A model generated the notes under the pieces. That model saw only the letters and a program-made list of their open reading frames with translations. It ran no database searches and was not told the origin of the DNA. A stretch of 64,000 bases of DNA from Edolisoma coerulescens. Lineage: Eukaryota; Chordata; Aves; Passeriformes; Campephagidae. Below are positions 24,260-38,011 of the stretch, piece by piece. Both the position numbers and the translations under genes were made by a program. Location: NCBI GenBank assembly GCA_013397115.1, contig VWZW01000851.1, forward strand, positions 62,001 to 126,000. Direction: 5' to 3'. Positions within the stretch are counted from its first letter, which is position 1, and the number at the start of each line of letters is the position of its first letter.

Positions 24260-27200
24260 TGGTGTGACTACTGACATTTTTCCCCCCTCAAAAAATTGTA
24301 CCTATAAACAGATGAATTTTGCCCATCATGTCCAGACCCTACATTTAATTAATTCCACTCACTTACAAGGATGCAAAACAGACTCGTGCCTCTCAGCTGC
24401 AGAACAACACAGCCCCTACAACGAGAGATCTTTCATCTGCTTTTCCTCCATGTCTCGTGTTACTATGGGAACATTACAGCTGGTGGGTTTCCTGGGTCAG
24501 AAAGAAGAGGAGGGGGAGGAAATCAGTCTGCAGAATGGTTTCTAATTTTAGACCTGAAGGCAGTTATATTTTCAACACTTTGCTTCTGAGAAAGCTCATC
24601 ACAGAGGAAATGCTGAATGAGAGGTGACTGCAGGCGTCAGACTGCGCCGGCGCCGCGGTCGTTGGCATTGGGATGCTCTTTCCTACTGACCAAACACATC
24701 TCCCAGCTGTTCAGGAATGTAAAGGGGGGGAAAAAACACCCACAACAGACACAGGCATCCAAAAGGGAAGGGTGGGTGGTAACAGAGCTCTGAAAGCTGC
24801 CCCAGTCACTCAATCACTGGCTGCTGCTGGCATCTACCCCAGCCAGGGTGAACACGTGGCTGTGCTGATGCCTAGGAGGAGAATCCTCATCCCTGACCAT
24901 GCAGCCCAGGGAGAGCATCCTCGTCCCTGATCACACAGCTCCCACCTCAGCTCTCCCATGGTGATGATTCATGTAACACCCCAGCCATGAAACCTTATTA
25001 ATTACATCTACATCTGCTTTCACTTGCTACAACTACACCCATCATTTCTACCCTCTGAAGCTGCTGAAAAACACTTCAAAACCTCGTATTTCAAAGGCTC
25101 AGAAATAGGAAAGCAAACAAAACAAGCCAGGTTGATTTACTGCAAGGAGTAAAGAACCCTGAAGGTTTATATGCCCAGAGTGGGGACCTGACTAATGATG
25201 TTAATGCCCGAGGTTGGCCATAGCAGGAACAGCTCCTAATAAAACTTTCCTGGTAGAGCTGCAACCATTATTCTTTGACTAATATATGTTAAACCAGCTT
25301 CCCAAAAGGAATAAGCTACAGCAGTAAAAAGATGCATTTCTTTGGCAGGGAATATTCTGGCTCCAAGCTTCACTGCGTGACTCTGCCTCTCCAGCGCAGG
25401 GCTGGAGTCTCAGGAGCTGCTGGCAGCTGCCAGCCCCACCTGGGAATAGCCACAGGCTTAGAGCAGAGCTGGCTCATGCTGGAGAATGAGGGCCTTCTGC
25501 TTCTCCCTCCAGTCACCCCATTTACTGAGAGCCCCAGCACAGCCAGGGAAAAGGAAAAAAGTGATTTGCATTGGCCCCTTTGGCATACACAAAACCCATC
25601 ACTTTCCTGGGCAGTCCTGCGGGAAGAGCTGCCTGGCAAACCCAGCTTCCCTCGCCACTGGCACATGGAGCAGCATGCACCAGCCAGGTGGTTCAAACCC
25701 TGGAGCAGGGGAACAAGCCCCTTCTCCAGCCCCCACAAAAGAGCAGAGGGATGAAGCTTTTGCCAGGGTATTGCTGGAGCAAGAGCTGGAGAGCTCCGAG
25801 TCCCACACGCAGCCACCAGCACAGCCTGGCAAGGCCTCCTGCTGCTCACCCAGCTAAAGATTTTCCAGCCTGTCGGGATACCAGTGTTAAAGAAACTTTC
25901 CTGAACAGGATTGTCCCAGCTTTTATGGGTTCTGGATTGCAGTTTCCTGCTCTGGATATACTCCTGAAGCCACCAGAAATTTAGAGCATTAGATGTACAA
26001 GTTGCAGAAGTGACGAGTAACACTGAGAAGATGCCACCCTTTCCTTTGGAAAAGGCTCCTCTGCTGCCTCCCCCTCAGTCCCATGTGATGAGCAGCATGA
26101 TGGAGGCCAGACCCCAAGGGAAAAAGCCTTTTCATGGGGCACAAGATGACATTTCCACTCTTATGTGACCCTGGGCTCGCAGCTGTGCCACAGCTCCACG
26201 CAGCAGCAAGCACTCATCACATGCTCTCGTCACACTGTTTTCTTTCTCAAGACAAGCAGAGGCCTGGGACAGTGCCAGATCACAGAGCCCTCTGTAATGT
26301 GCCAGAGAAATGAATGCCTCCCAGCAGAGCAGAATACACACAGAACTGATGGCCAAACGGGAGTGAGAAGAGGGCCTGAACTTTACTTACTGTCCAGAAG
26401 GTGTTTGCTCAGGAACCAGAACAAAACCTTGTATCAACAGAGCCTGTTCTGCCAACCTGTGGGCAAAAAGGATGGATGGAAACACCAAGTCCCAGCAGTG
26501 CAGGAGCCCTGAAGTGGCACAAAGCAGCTGCCAGCACAGGTTGCTGGGGCCACTCATCCTGTCCTGCAGGTAAGGGGGTCACACAGACCCCCACACCCTG
26601 CTCTGCCAGCTCCGTGGGCTTGCTGGCATCAGGGAACACGAGCAGTGGGATCTGAGCTCCCTGCTCCTGGCTCCTGAGCAGGTTCCAGTGCTCCACAGCA
26701 TTCTCTCTCGTTGGCACCTCACTCCACAGGGGTTCAGCTGGCACTGGGGCTGTACTTAGCCTGCTGCTTCAGTGCAGCACCCTGTCACCACACAGGAGCA
26801 TCACTTCTGCCCAGGGACAGGGCAAGGCTTGTGTCACCAGCAGCTGAGCAGTCTCTGGGGAGCACAGTCCCACGGGCACTATCAGCCTGCACCATGCTGG
26901 GAACCAAAGGAGCTGGGAAAAACAGATATTGGAGAGGCCATTTGAAACCTGAGATCTGTAATTTTTTAAACCCAGAATAATTTGGGCTTTTTAAAATCCA
27001 AAATGCGGGGATTCTTGTCACTGTGACAAGCAGAGACCAACAGGCTGTGACATCAGCCTAAGCAGACGTGGTTCTGGCAGGCAGACAGGCGCTCTCCAGG
27101 GCTATCAGACCTCTCAGTGCTCTGGTAAGGAAGCTTTCCTTCCAGATTCTATTAGGAAATGCTTCATGACCTTTGGAAATTCGATTTAATTTTGATTTCT

Positions 27201-27400
27201 GCTTGTGGATTAGCATTTGGTCAGCAGGTTATCAGGCCAGGAGGAGCCACTGAAAACTCAATTTTTTTTCTCAGGAAGTTCAAGTGGAAAGAGCTTTCAA
27301 ACCCAAACCCAAAATATCGATTGTCACAAAGGAACAAGATCCCAGAGTGGAGGCAGGACAGAAGCTCTCCCTGAAAGCATCAGAAAGCAGAACCTCATTC
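24260..27400. other. Convergent intergenic region between TENP and the 27.4-38.75 kb gene
   Basis: No exon-like structure with family similarity was seen. Open frames of 100-217 codons around 25.3-26.0 kb on both strands lack splice or homology support. A small CpG-rich patch (GCGCCGGCGCCGCGGTCG) lies at about 24645-24662. Confidence 0.5.
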
Positions 27401-27423
27401 CAAGCACTAAAAAAGTAGGAACA

Positions 27424-27429
27424 TTTATT
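27424..27429 (-). terminator. Polyadenylation signal of the 27.4-38.75 kb BPIFB gene
   Basis: AATAAA on the minus strand, about 440 bases after the TGA at 27868-27870. Confidence 0.55.
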
Positions 27430-27867
27430 AAAAGAGTTACATGACAAACGTATTCTGAGCTTCTGCTCAGCACCTCACATCCTCCTGGACAAGGATGGGG
27501 AGATTCACTTCAGAACCCACATGCAACAAATTCATTTTTTCATTCTATCAGGAGGAGTTTTACCTCAGAACAAATTTCCCAATTCCACTGCAGCACCACA
27601 CGCAGCTGCTGTGACTGTGACCCCAAAGTCACACCAACTTCTCTAAATAAATATCTGTACACAGAGCTGCCGGTCAGGTTTGGCTTCCACAAGTGTCAAA
27701 CTGTACTCACACGAGCCAATTCACTTTAAAGTGTCTTAAATATTATCAACAATCTTGAATCAACTTTAGGAAAGAAAAGCAGATAATTCTGGTCCTGGCA
27801 TTCCATCCTCGCTGCTCTCTTCCTCTCTCTGCCCTCACAGCCCTCTCCGTGCCTCAGGCTCCACAGC

Positions 27868-30800
27868 TCACACCAGAAACACCATCAGGCCCTGAAGGAG
27901 AGCAGGGAGAAACACAAACAATTGTCTCTCATCAATGGATGCTCGTTCACAACACACAGCAAAGAGAGAACTCTCCTGCAAAAGTCTTCATGTCCAGTTT
28001 GTAACAAGGAGGGCACAGAACCGTTTGGGAAGTGTTGGGGAATATCCCAGCTCCTCCAGGACACCTCCAGGGTGACCAGGGCTGGAACTTGGGGCAATTC
28101 AAGACACTTTGAATGGTGCCACTGGAGAGGGCTTGCCCAAATCCCTAGATCCACATCAGAGCTGCTGCCACTGAGTTCTCCAGAAAGAAAAGAGGGCCTG
28201 GACAGGGAACTGGGACCTGCCCTGGGCCTGAGCACTGCTCGTGATGCAGCTGGGTCCATACCATGTGTGGGCATCACATCCTCAAGCAGCATTCCCTGAC
28301 CTGAGGGAGGTCAGACAGAGCAGCCCTTTCAGTCTTAAATTCGGGATTAAAATCCGCAGCTCTTGCACACACAGCCACCACTGGCAGGGTCCTGCAGACA
28401 GCCCTGGTGCCTTACAGGAGGGAACAGCCCACCCGAGCACTCACCGTTTTTATCTGAAAATCCACATTCACCAAGGGAATGCGCAGCACCTTTGGCAGCG
28501 GGATCCCGATGCTCAGGGCACCTGCAGGGGACAGACAGGTCCTCACGTGCTGAGCCAGCTCACTCCCCACGGCAGAGCTGCTCCAGGGAGGACACAGGGA
28601 GCAGAGCTGCTTGGGGCCATCACCGTGTGCGTGGCTTTCCTTAGGTTGGTTCTCCGTCACCGGCTGTTGCCAGAACTGAGGCTGGGGTGGGATGGTGCAA
28701 ACATAAGGCTGGACTTTTTGCTACATCCTCAAAATGGGGATTTCAGGGTTTTAATGGCTCCTGCACTCCTAGTACATCTTCCCAACACGCACACGAGACC
28801 CCCTCAGACCCCCTCTCCCCTCCTTGCCCAGAACTCCAAGTGCTCCCAGCATTACAGCCATTCCAGTCACCTTACCATTGATCACAGGCAGGAATGTTTC
28901 CACAAGCAAACTGCTGCAGTGGGGCTTCAGGATGGAGATCTGAATCAGAGAAGGAACAACCATGTGAGCAGTGCTGCCTGGCCCATGACAGCAGCAAGCA
29001 GGACCCTTGGGACTGCAAACCACTGCCCACTGACACAGCAAAAGAACAAACAGTCCCTCTTCTCTTTAAAGTGGATCTACTTTTCTTCTTCAATTTGTAT
29101 TCAGTCCTTCCTTTAGAAAAACTTCTGCCTTGTGATGTTCCTGCTGCAGCTCCGTGTGAGCTTTGCCCAAGCAGAGGTGAATAAACAAACAGATTTCAGC
29201 TTTACATTTGCTTTATTAGAAAAGGCAGAAGGGAAAAAAAACCCCAGCAACAGAGGAATTGCTACAACCTAGACCACAGAGCGGATAACAGCTCTGACCA
29301 TCGGCAGGGGTAATCCATCACAGCATCCCACAGCCACTGCCTGCCTCCATCCCTCCCTCCCCAGGAGCCACAGGGCATCACGCTTGGCTGCTCTCCCTGC
29401 CCAGTAAAGCGCAGACTGGTGTTAGAGACTTACATTACTGATGCCAACCTCAGAAGACTCCAAGGAGAGGGAAGTGCTGCAGGGAAAGGAGAGCAAACAG
29501 CAGGTCAGACACAAGGCACTGGCCAGAGCTCACAGCCAGACCCCGGCCACCTCCAAGCCCATGGGCAGGGACCCCTGTGAGGCATCACCCACAAAGGGAC
29601 ACCTGCATTGTGACACAAAAACCAGGGACTGGCACACTTGCAGGAGAGAAAAGAAAACAGGAAAATAAAAGCTTAACTTAGTTTTAATTTGCTTGTCAAT
29701 GATGCAGCATTGCAGCAGGGCACACACAGCTCCTGGCTGTGCCTTCCCTCTCCCTGCCCAGATTCTTCACTTTCAGGAAGAAGGCAGCTCCTGGCCAGCT
29801 GAGAGCAGAGCTTCTGGAACCCTATGGCAGGGGGGATGGAACTGGATGATCTTTAAGATCCCTTCCAACCCAAACCATTCTGTGATTCTATGTAAAAGCA
29901 CCCGGTCTGGATTTAAGGACCTGGTGAATTTGCTACAGCTCCTCATCTGTCACTGCAATCACACGACTATCCATACCTAAAATGGATGCTTTATTTCCAC
30001 TTTCAATTTCTCTTTTCTACTTCTATTGAATCTTGTTGTACCCTTGTCTATTGAATTAAAAGCCTTTTGACGCATTTCTATTCCCTATATCGCTGCATAC
30101 AAGCTATGCCAATTTTGCTTCTAAATCCAGCTCTTTGACAAGCTAAATGGCCTGAAATCCTCAAACCTCCTGCTATAAGGAATGCTCTCCAATCTTTAAT
30201 CATACCTTGACTGGCATTAATGACAGCACTTTCCTTTACTGCTTTATCATTCATGTCCAATATCAGGCATTTCGAACCACTGCCCAGGATCAAAGTCAAG
30301 CTGACAGTCTTACAATTATTCAGGTTACCTCATTCCTCCTTGTTATAAAACTGACACACTTTTCCCCCAGCCTCTAAAAACTTTCCAACTGCTGCAATCC
30401 TTCCTGAACTACCCCATCCACCTCACGCCATCAGTCAGGTATGAAATCCTCACATTCGGGAGATGAAATGTCTGATTTACAGACGCGGAAAACATTTCAA
30501 GCCAGGGGCCCCAGAGCCAACGTTGCAGCACAGAGAACGTCCCCACCTGTATGAGGGGACAGCTCACCTGCCCAGGGACAGCTGCAGCACCAGCCTGCCC
30601 CCAACAATTGACACCTGGACATCCAGAGTAAGGTCCTGCAAGCAGAGAGGGAGAGGATCAGCACACGGAAACATCCCCATCCCAGCCACCCCTCACCCAG
30701 CTGGCTGCACGCTGCTCCCCCAGAGAGAACTCCATCCACACTTACGGCCTTCAGCAGCAGGAAGTTGAGGATGGATCCATCTAAGTGGTTACTGAACAGC

Positions 30801-33800
30801 TGAATCAGGACTGAAAGCTTGACACTGGCTTTATTTTCTTCCAAGAGGATGAGTGGGTTCCCTCTCAGCATTAATTTGATGCTCAGAGGACTGGTTCCAT
30901 GGCAGGCAGAGCACTGTGGGAATTGGTGGCACATGGAGGTGGCTGCTGGCACCCCACACACCAGCCAGGCAAGGGAACTGGCAATCCTCAGGCAGACTCT
31001 CACAGCCCCATAGCTCCACAGGGCCTCCCCAAGGTCACACACACCTTGGACAAGCCAAATTTGCAGAGCAAATAGGTCCAGCAGCACAGATCAGCTCTCC
31101 ATGCTGAGGTCATAAGGGGCTGAGGAGGGAAAGGTGGACACAGAGGGGGCTGTGGGTGCCAGAGGTTGCCCAAGAAATGGGAGATACCAGACAAGGAAAC
31201 AGGAGATATTTATCAGCTTTCTATGTCAATGGCTACAAGCTGAGAGAAGACTTTCTGCTGTTCAGGGAGCAGGAGAAGCCTGGAACAGCCAATGGCACAC
31301 AGGAGAGCAGGCACTGGGCAGGGGCTGTGCAAGCCCCCAGTCCCTTCACCCACTCCCATCAGCTGCTCGGGCAGTGGGACAGGCTCAGGCCGTGCTGGTG
31401 CAAGGGGAGGGGAGCAGAAGACTGAGGACCTTTGGCAGGGGCATGATGGCACATCCAGGCGTATCCTGGAGAGGTTTACACAAACCCTCGTGCCAGAACA
31501 AGTTCCTCACCCCAGCAGGAGCGATGGTCCACACGGCTTCGCGCAGGCGGCTGGCACCGGAGAACTGTGGGGACAGAAGCACCAGCAGCCCCAATGAGTC
31601 CTCCAGCTGATTTCTACAACCCCCATCCTGCCAGGGCCACCCCATTACACTGCACCCTGAGCCTCCCACCCTCTCCGTTGTTCCCCAGCTGTCTGGGTGA
31701 TTCCTGGTAGTTGTTAAGCCACGGAAGGTGACGTCCCCCAGAGGCTTTCAACACCTGCCAGTGTGTGGACCCCTAAAACTTCCCATTGGAAGTAGAGATC
31801 AGAGGCACAGGAGATGCAAACACCCAGGGAGTGGCCCTGCAGACGTGCAGCTTCTTTTCTCAGCTGCATTTTGCAGACTCCGTGAAACGGATCAGAGCCT
31901 GCAGGAGTCCACGGCACAACCAGTTCACAGCTGGTCTCAGCAGGTGTCCCTGGGGGTGTCCTTACAGACAAGAGCACATCTGGGCAGTGCAGCTGCTGTT
32001 ACAGCTTTCTGAGAAGAGCAGGAAGGAGGCAGCGCTGGGGTCACGGCTCTGCCAGCGAGCACACACGCACACACCCAGGGACACCCACACACCCAGGGGC
32101 ACCCACACACCCAGGGACACACACACACCCTGGGACACCCACACACCCAGGGACACCCACACACCCAGGGACACGCACGAACAGCCCTCCCCGACAGACC
32201 CGAGGCCAGGCTGATGCCTGTCCCTTGTCACTCGCTCCGGCATGAAATACAGGCCCTGCTGCACTCACAACATCTGGCGTGCAGGCGAAGGTCTGCGGTG
32301 GCAGCTGGAGCAGGAGGGCCAGGATTGCATTGAGGAAGCTCTGGCGTATCACCAAGAGCAGGAGCCTGTCCATCAGAGGAGGCAAAGCGGAGGGGGATGA
32401 GTCGTGGGGGATGGTGCTGCCTCCCACCTGCTTCACCACACCCTGCAAAGAGAGGTGACACAGACATCAGTCCTCAAAGCCGCGAGGCATGCTCGGGTCC
32501 TCACAGGAGTGCGGGGCCGGTGCCAGCTGAACAGCCCTGCCTCCCCTGCTCAGAGCTTCGGGAAAGCACCGGATCGGAGCAGTTCACTCTGTGTCATGGA
32601 TGACAGGAGCTGATAAAGGTGAGCCTGTGTTACCGAGGTGTTATTAGCTAATACCACACCTTGTCCAAATCACAGATCACTGCTTCACTTCATCCTTGAG
32701 GTCTCACTCCAAGCACCGAGGGGTGACGGTGCTGCACCCGGCGACCCCAGACCTCCCCCCAGCCAGGCGTCAGCCACCCTCCAGCTCCACAGAAACACTC
32801 ACTGACACCGATTATTTGCTAAGGAGACTGACTGTGACCATCTGGGGGCCTTGGGGGCAAAGGCTCCTCCCGATGAAGTCACTGCACCAAAGACAGTGCA
32901 GCAGCATGGGTTTCACGGGCTGCTCTCAGCCCCTGCTCCTCTTTAGTGCTCGTGTCCCAGCTGCTTCTCTCCAGCTGCCGGCTTTTTTTTAAGCTCTCCT
33001 ATTTGCAAGTAGTTTGCTTTTTGCTGGTTTTTTTTTTTTTCCCTTCCCCACAGTGAGACAGAAGTAAAAAAATACATCCATTAGCCTGATTTAGCATTCA
33101 CCCATCACAAAGACTGAATAGCAAAGGCAAAAAGCACCAACACCAGGACTGCAGGGCAAGGGGGAGGAGGAAAACTGCTCATCCCACGAGAAGGAGAAGT
33201 GCTCATCCCAGCAGCTACATCCAACAGACACACAGCCTCGGGCAGACTCAGGGTAAGTTGGCACACAGAGCAAAAGAAGAAAAGTACACTTAGTGGTGAT
33301 TTGGATAAAGATCTAGGCACTTAGGAGTTTGCATTTCCAGGACAAGTCATTAGCCCAGCTCCTCATGGGATTCTACAGCTCCCATGGGATGAGGCGAGCA
33401 CACTGAAAGTCAACACACAGCCACGCTCCCAGGGTCCTGCTGCCCAGCAGTAACTTACATCTAAATCCAGCCCAAGGAACTTGCCAGAGGTGTAGGGGAT
33501 GCTGGCCAGCTGGTAGTGGATCGTTCCTGCCGTGCCCACCGGGATCACTGCTGCACACCGGGAAAGGATCGTTACAACACCAGGAAATCAGCAGCAACAC
33601 AACCTCCCCTGTCCCCAAAGGCCTCCACACCCTCAAACAGATCCAGGCATTCAGGACTGAGAGGTGCTTGCTGCTACCCCAAAAGGCCAGAACATCCCCA
33701 AATTCAGCTTGGTGGGATCTGCCTTTAGGATACAGCATAGAAAGAGCATCAGAGACAATAAGAAAAATCCAAAGGTGATAAAAATGGAATAAGGAGGGCC

Positions 33801-36800
33801 AAGGTGGGAGCAGTTCATTGGAATACTGGGGTGTGAATTCCAGGCTCAGCAACAGCCCTGCAGAAGTGTTGGACTTCTGTTGATGCACTGAGGGACTCGA
33901 CATGGGAAATGGGACTTGTTCCCTCTGTGGGGAGCACAGGGAAGCAGTGCCTCACCCCCCACGAGCAACACACCATTGAGAGTGCTCAGGAGATGGATGT
34001 TCACGAGGTTCATCACGATATCAACGACGGGACAGAGCTGCAACAGAAAGCAGAAACGTGACTGTTCAACCCCCCTCACCACTATCACCCACAGCCTGCC
34101 CAGACTCTCCCCTTTCCCCTCCAGGGAAAAAGTTGCATGGCACCAGGCACAGCTGGGATGCTGTGAAAGAGTTGGGGCAGTGGAGCATCCCTGGAGCTGT
34201 GGGACCATGCTGAAGGGGAATGGTTTGATCTGGGGAATGTCTGAGGCATCACCCTACAGGCAGCAGCCCTGTGGAGCTGCCAGGCTGCCCACAGACACCC
34301 CAGCCCCATGGCACATGCCAGGGATGCGGGAGAGCAGCACAGAGAGACGGTGCAGCTGGCTGTGACCTCGTAACCAGTTTTTCCCAATATCTCGGTGTTT
34401 CAGCTGTGAAAGGAGGACACTCCTCAGCCGTACCAAAGCGGGCAGAGTCGCTGTCAGCTGGCGAAGCACCAGCTCATTCACTGACAGGGTGAGTAAGCTG
34501 GAAAGAAAAGGAAAAAAAACTCCAAATCAGCAGAAAAAAAGCTCCAGGACAGGAGACAAAAAGATCTCCAGCCTTCATTTTACATTCTCCTACACCCTCA
34601 GTCATCCCTTCAGGGCCAATGCTGCACAGAGCCAGAGCAGGGGCTGGAGACACAAAAGAGCTACTTACTCCACTGAGGGGAGAACTGGGCTCATTGCTGA
34701 GAATCACAGAATCATTAAGGTCGGAAAAGACATCTAAAATTGTCAAGTCTGACCATCAGCTCTGCACTACCACCACGTTCACCACTAAACCACATCCTCA
34801 AGTGCCATAGCCACATTTTTTTAGCACTCCCAGGGGTGGTGTCTCTACCACTCCCCTGGACAGCCTATTCCAATGCTTGACAACCCTTTCTGTGAAGAAA
34901 TTTTTCCTTCAGCTCTCAGGGAGCACAGACATCATTGCATGAAAGGAGTGAGCCTCTCACAGTCTAACCTCGTGTTTGGTATCTCCCTCTGGTATTTAAA
35001 TCAGCGCTGTAGTTGAGGGAAGAGGGAGCTGTTAGGAAATATCTTCATGTTAGTTACTGGGAACAAACAATTTGCATCTGGAATAACAAGAGGAGAAATC
35101 TGCTGTGTGACATTTCCACTCTGCTGCTGAACAACTCACTCAGGACGTGCGATGCCTGCAGCAGCACAGAGGCAGTTTTGTCTGATAGTCAATATATTTC
35201 TGGACTGTTGAGTTGGCAAGACACAGACAGCAGGAATTCATAGAGCACCTGTTATTTATGCCCAAATTCCGCCTACAAATGCATCTGAGGAGCTGCCATG
35301 AAGTCAATTGTGTATATCTACACTCCCCTTGCCCCCCACAGGAGTTCACTTCCTGCAAACCATCACTTTAATCTTGCTAAAAATCAAAACACGACCCCCA
35401 GAGCAGGTGAGTCGTGTTCCTCTGTTCACTCACACAGCATTTTTCAAAGCAGCTGCTGCACTGATTGAAATGTAACGCATAATGCGAAAATTAATTAGGA
35501 GAATTTCGATGAATCTGAAAAGTGAGTAACTCAAAAGCAATAGAAGAAAATATTTCCCATGATCAATTTACTGCTGTGTTCATCAACACATGAAGTCAGC
35601 AAAGCCTTGCTGTCAAGAATTTAATAAGACTGAGCAAGAGATGGGACATTTGCATGGAATTACACACAACCACAGCAGTCAGAGGGAAACTCCGCGTGCC
35701 TGGCATTCTCCTGGGACAGCAGCCAAAGGCAGAGCACAAAACCAGGCAAAGTAATGGTCCTGTTTTCCTGGGATTCTCCCAGCCCTATTACTCCTACCCT
35801 TTGGATATCAATTCTCTAGCTAAGTCTAGAGAAAGTGTGTTGGGAAAGGTACCAAACCTCATGCTTCAGATCTTAAAATTTCCACAGGCAAACAGGGCAA
35901 ATTAACCATCATTCCACTGAAACAATTGGCATTGGCAATAGGACAGAAATTCCATCCCTGAGGCCTGGCTCTGTATCAGCTGAGCACCGTCTGTGTCCTG
36001 GCAGACTGTCCATATTGTGGGATAAAGAGGAGAGAATTGCACATTAACAGAAAACATAAATCCACAGGCACTTACCCAGAAAGGACCTTGATCTTTATGG
36101 CCCCAAGAATGCAGAGGCAGTCTTCAGTGACAACCTGGAACGTGCCAGATTCAAAATTCGTGCATTTTATGTTGGCAGTAATGTTCACCTCCACTAAGAT
36201 ATCAATGAATTCTGAGAGCAGGCCAACCAAGCTGCAAAAAAGCAAACGGGATGATTCCATCTCTCAGCCTCTACCCAGAGAAACTCAGCAAAGCCAGGAG
36301 AAACAGACTTCTCCTCCATCTCCTGCAGACCATTACCAATGCCACAGGTCATCTTTTGGTGTCTGTTTTGCTCTGTGACTTTATTATAGGTAAGAAACAC
36401 CTCAAAATCCTTAAGAGATGCAAAATACATCAGGGTAGGGGTTTCCTTCAACATCCATCCTGAATCCCCCACTCACCAGTTGCCTCTGAGCTGCAGCTTT
36501 GCCCCGATGGTCAGCTGGACCCCAATCCCTGGCAGCAGCACCACCGACAGCCTGGGCACCCGGACCTTGATGAGGTGCAGGCTGTGAACAACAGCAAAGG
36601 CTGGCACAAATTAAAAACACCTTCCAGCAGCTGAGCAGCTGTACCCAGGGAGGAACCCCCAGCACCCACAGCACTCCAGCCACCTCCAGCTGGAGGCACA
36701 ACGATAAGAGACAGCTGATAAAAGAAGGCAGCCTAGAATTGGGGTGGAAGCTGACTTTGGAGAGCCTTTCCCTCTGTGCTTTTCCCCTCTGTGGTCCCTT

Positions 36801-38011
36801 TTCCCTCCCTCAGTGCTGTCAGGCATTAACAGCACCAGAGCTGCCATTCTGTGCCTGCACCCATAGCCTGCAGTGTCCCTTGCCACCCACACTGCTACCA
36901 CACAGACATTACTTGGGTCAGAATTTCAGCACCACAATAAAACAAGGGTAACAGCCCAGGCCAACCATGCCAGGGGCAGCTCAGCTCGTCTTGTTCAGAA
37001 CTGATGCTGCAGGTGCACTCACAGCGAAGCACTTACTCCGTGATGCTGGTGGGAGAGTTCAGCTGACCCCCTTCACCCATGATGTTGGGAACCACGAGAC
37101 CCTGCAGGTGCTGGTGGATGAGCCCGTTATGAATTATGGCATCTGAGAGAACTGGAAAACATCTGTGCATGAGGACCAGCACAGGCAGCAGCGACCTCTC
37201 CCCACTCAGACAGATCCATCCTGGCACAGCAAAGCCCCTCCACTCCCCAAAACTCCTCATGGAGACATCAGCAGTCAAATCACACAGGGATGGTATTTTA
37301 CAGCTTTGGTGCACTAAACCAAAGCTGCCCTTGGTGAAGTAAACAGGAGGGGCAGCAGTGGAAAGCATCCCAGACTCCCAATTCAAATGTCACAGTTTGG
37401 CTGTGCACTGCCAGGAACACCAGCAGCCCCATTCAGAGCCTGGGCTTCCACTCACAACTCATTTCTCCTTTGTCAAGGGGTTTTTGTTTGTTGATTTTTT
37501 GCCTGTTTGTTTTTTCTCTTAGCTTTTTGGTTTTTTAGTAGAAGCAACTTGAACCAAGCCTGAACATTGCAAATATTATCATGTCTGCTACTTCACAGCA
37601 GCTGTTTGTCAAATATCAGCTGCTCCAATATGGAAATGAGAAACTGAGACAAAGAGAGGAAATAACCCAGATCTAGCCCTGAAATTCTGTGTGGCTGCTT
37701 GGCGCTGAAACATGCCCCAGTTCTGGAGCAGCGATTTCGCTGACCCATGAAGCTGGTGATGGCTCTCAGGGGCTGCGAGCAAAGTCTGCAGCCCTGAGGA
37801 ATTAAGAAATAAAGATGAAGACAGTCAGGAATTTTTACTCCCCATCCCAGTCCCACAGAGCTTTCAGAGCAAACACAACCCGTGCCTTTTTGTAGTTACC
37901 GTTCTGCATCGCCCGCGAGCTGACGGCACAGGACAGGCCCGACAGGACCTCCTGCGAGGGCGAGAGGAGGCCACAGAAAAAGATGATTCCAAAAGGCTTC
38001 AAAACCATCAT
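27868..38011 (-). CDS. BPI fold-containing family B protein (BPIFB3/ovocalyxin-36-like), intact
   Basis: Exons, 5' to 3': 37900-38011, 37037-37142, 36477-36581, 36076-36231, 34434-34497, 33974-34037, 33459-33547, 32269-32442, 31511-31564, 30746-30913, 30568-30635, 29434-29476, 28876-28939, 28445-28521, 27868-27891. Phases agree throughout, giving 455 codons plus TGA. A signal peptide (MMVLKPFGIIFFCGLLSPSQ) precedes a full BPI fold: SPTSITDLHLIKVRVPRLS, LLPGIGVQLTIGAKL, IDILVEVNITANIKC, EDCLCIL, LCPVVDIVMNLVN, IPVGTAGTIHYQLASIP, LLLLVIRQSFLNAILALL, ETFLPVIN and GIPLPKVLRIPLVNVDF. The cysteines of EDCLC and LCPVVD fit the family disulfide; extra cysteines (LSCAV, GNCLVG, IKCTNF) are unusual. 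It is close to BPIFB4 and BPIFB3 types; which ortholog (BPIFB3 or the bird eggshell gene OCX36) cannot be settled by eye. Donor 33973 (GTGTGT) is the only non-standard splice choice. Confidence 0.85.
29825..29892 (+). mobile_element. CR1 LINE 3' tail
   Basis: GGATGATCTTTAAGATCCCT, TTCCAACCCAAACCATTCTG and TGATTCTATG are the terminal bases of avian CR1. Intronic in the 27.4-38.75 kb BPIFB gene. Confidence 0.85.
32060..32178. repeat. Minisatellite, 18-base CCCAGGGACACCCACACA units
   Basis: About six imperfect units in the intron between BPIFB exons 32269-32442 and 31511-31564. It has open frames on both strands that are artefacts of the repeat. Confidence 0.9.
34703..34930 (-). mobile_element. 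CR1 LINE 3' fragment, antisense
   Basis: Begins ATCACAGAATCATTAAGGTC and continues through GGACAGCCTATTCCAATGCT and CCTTTCTGTGAAGAAATTTT, the reverse complement of an older CR1 subfamily. Intronic, between BPIFB exons 36076-36231 and 34434-34497. Confidence 0.85.

Noticed and set aside
32041..32214. His/Thr/Pro-rich frames across the 32 kb minisatellite
   Set aside because: Produced by the 18-base repeat; intronic in the BPIFB gene.
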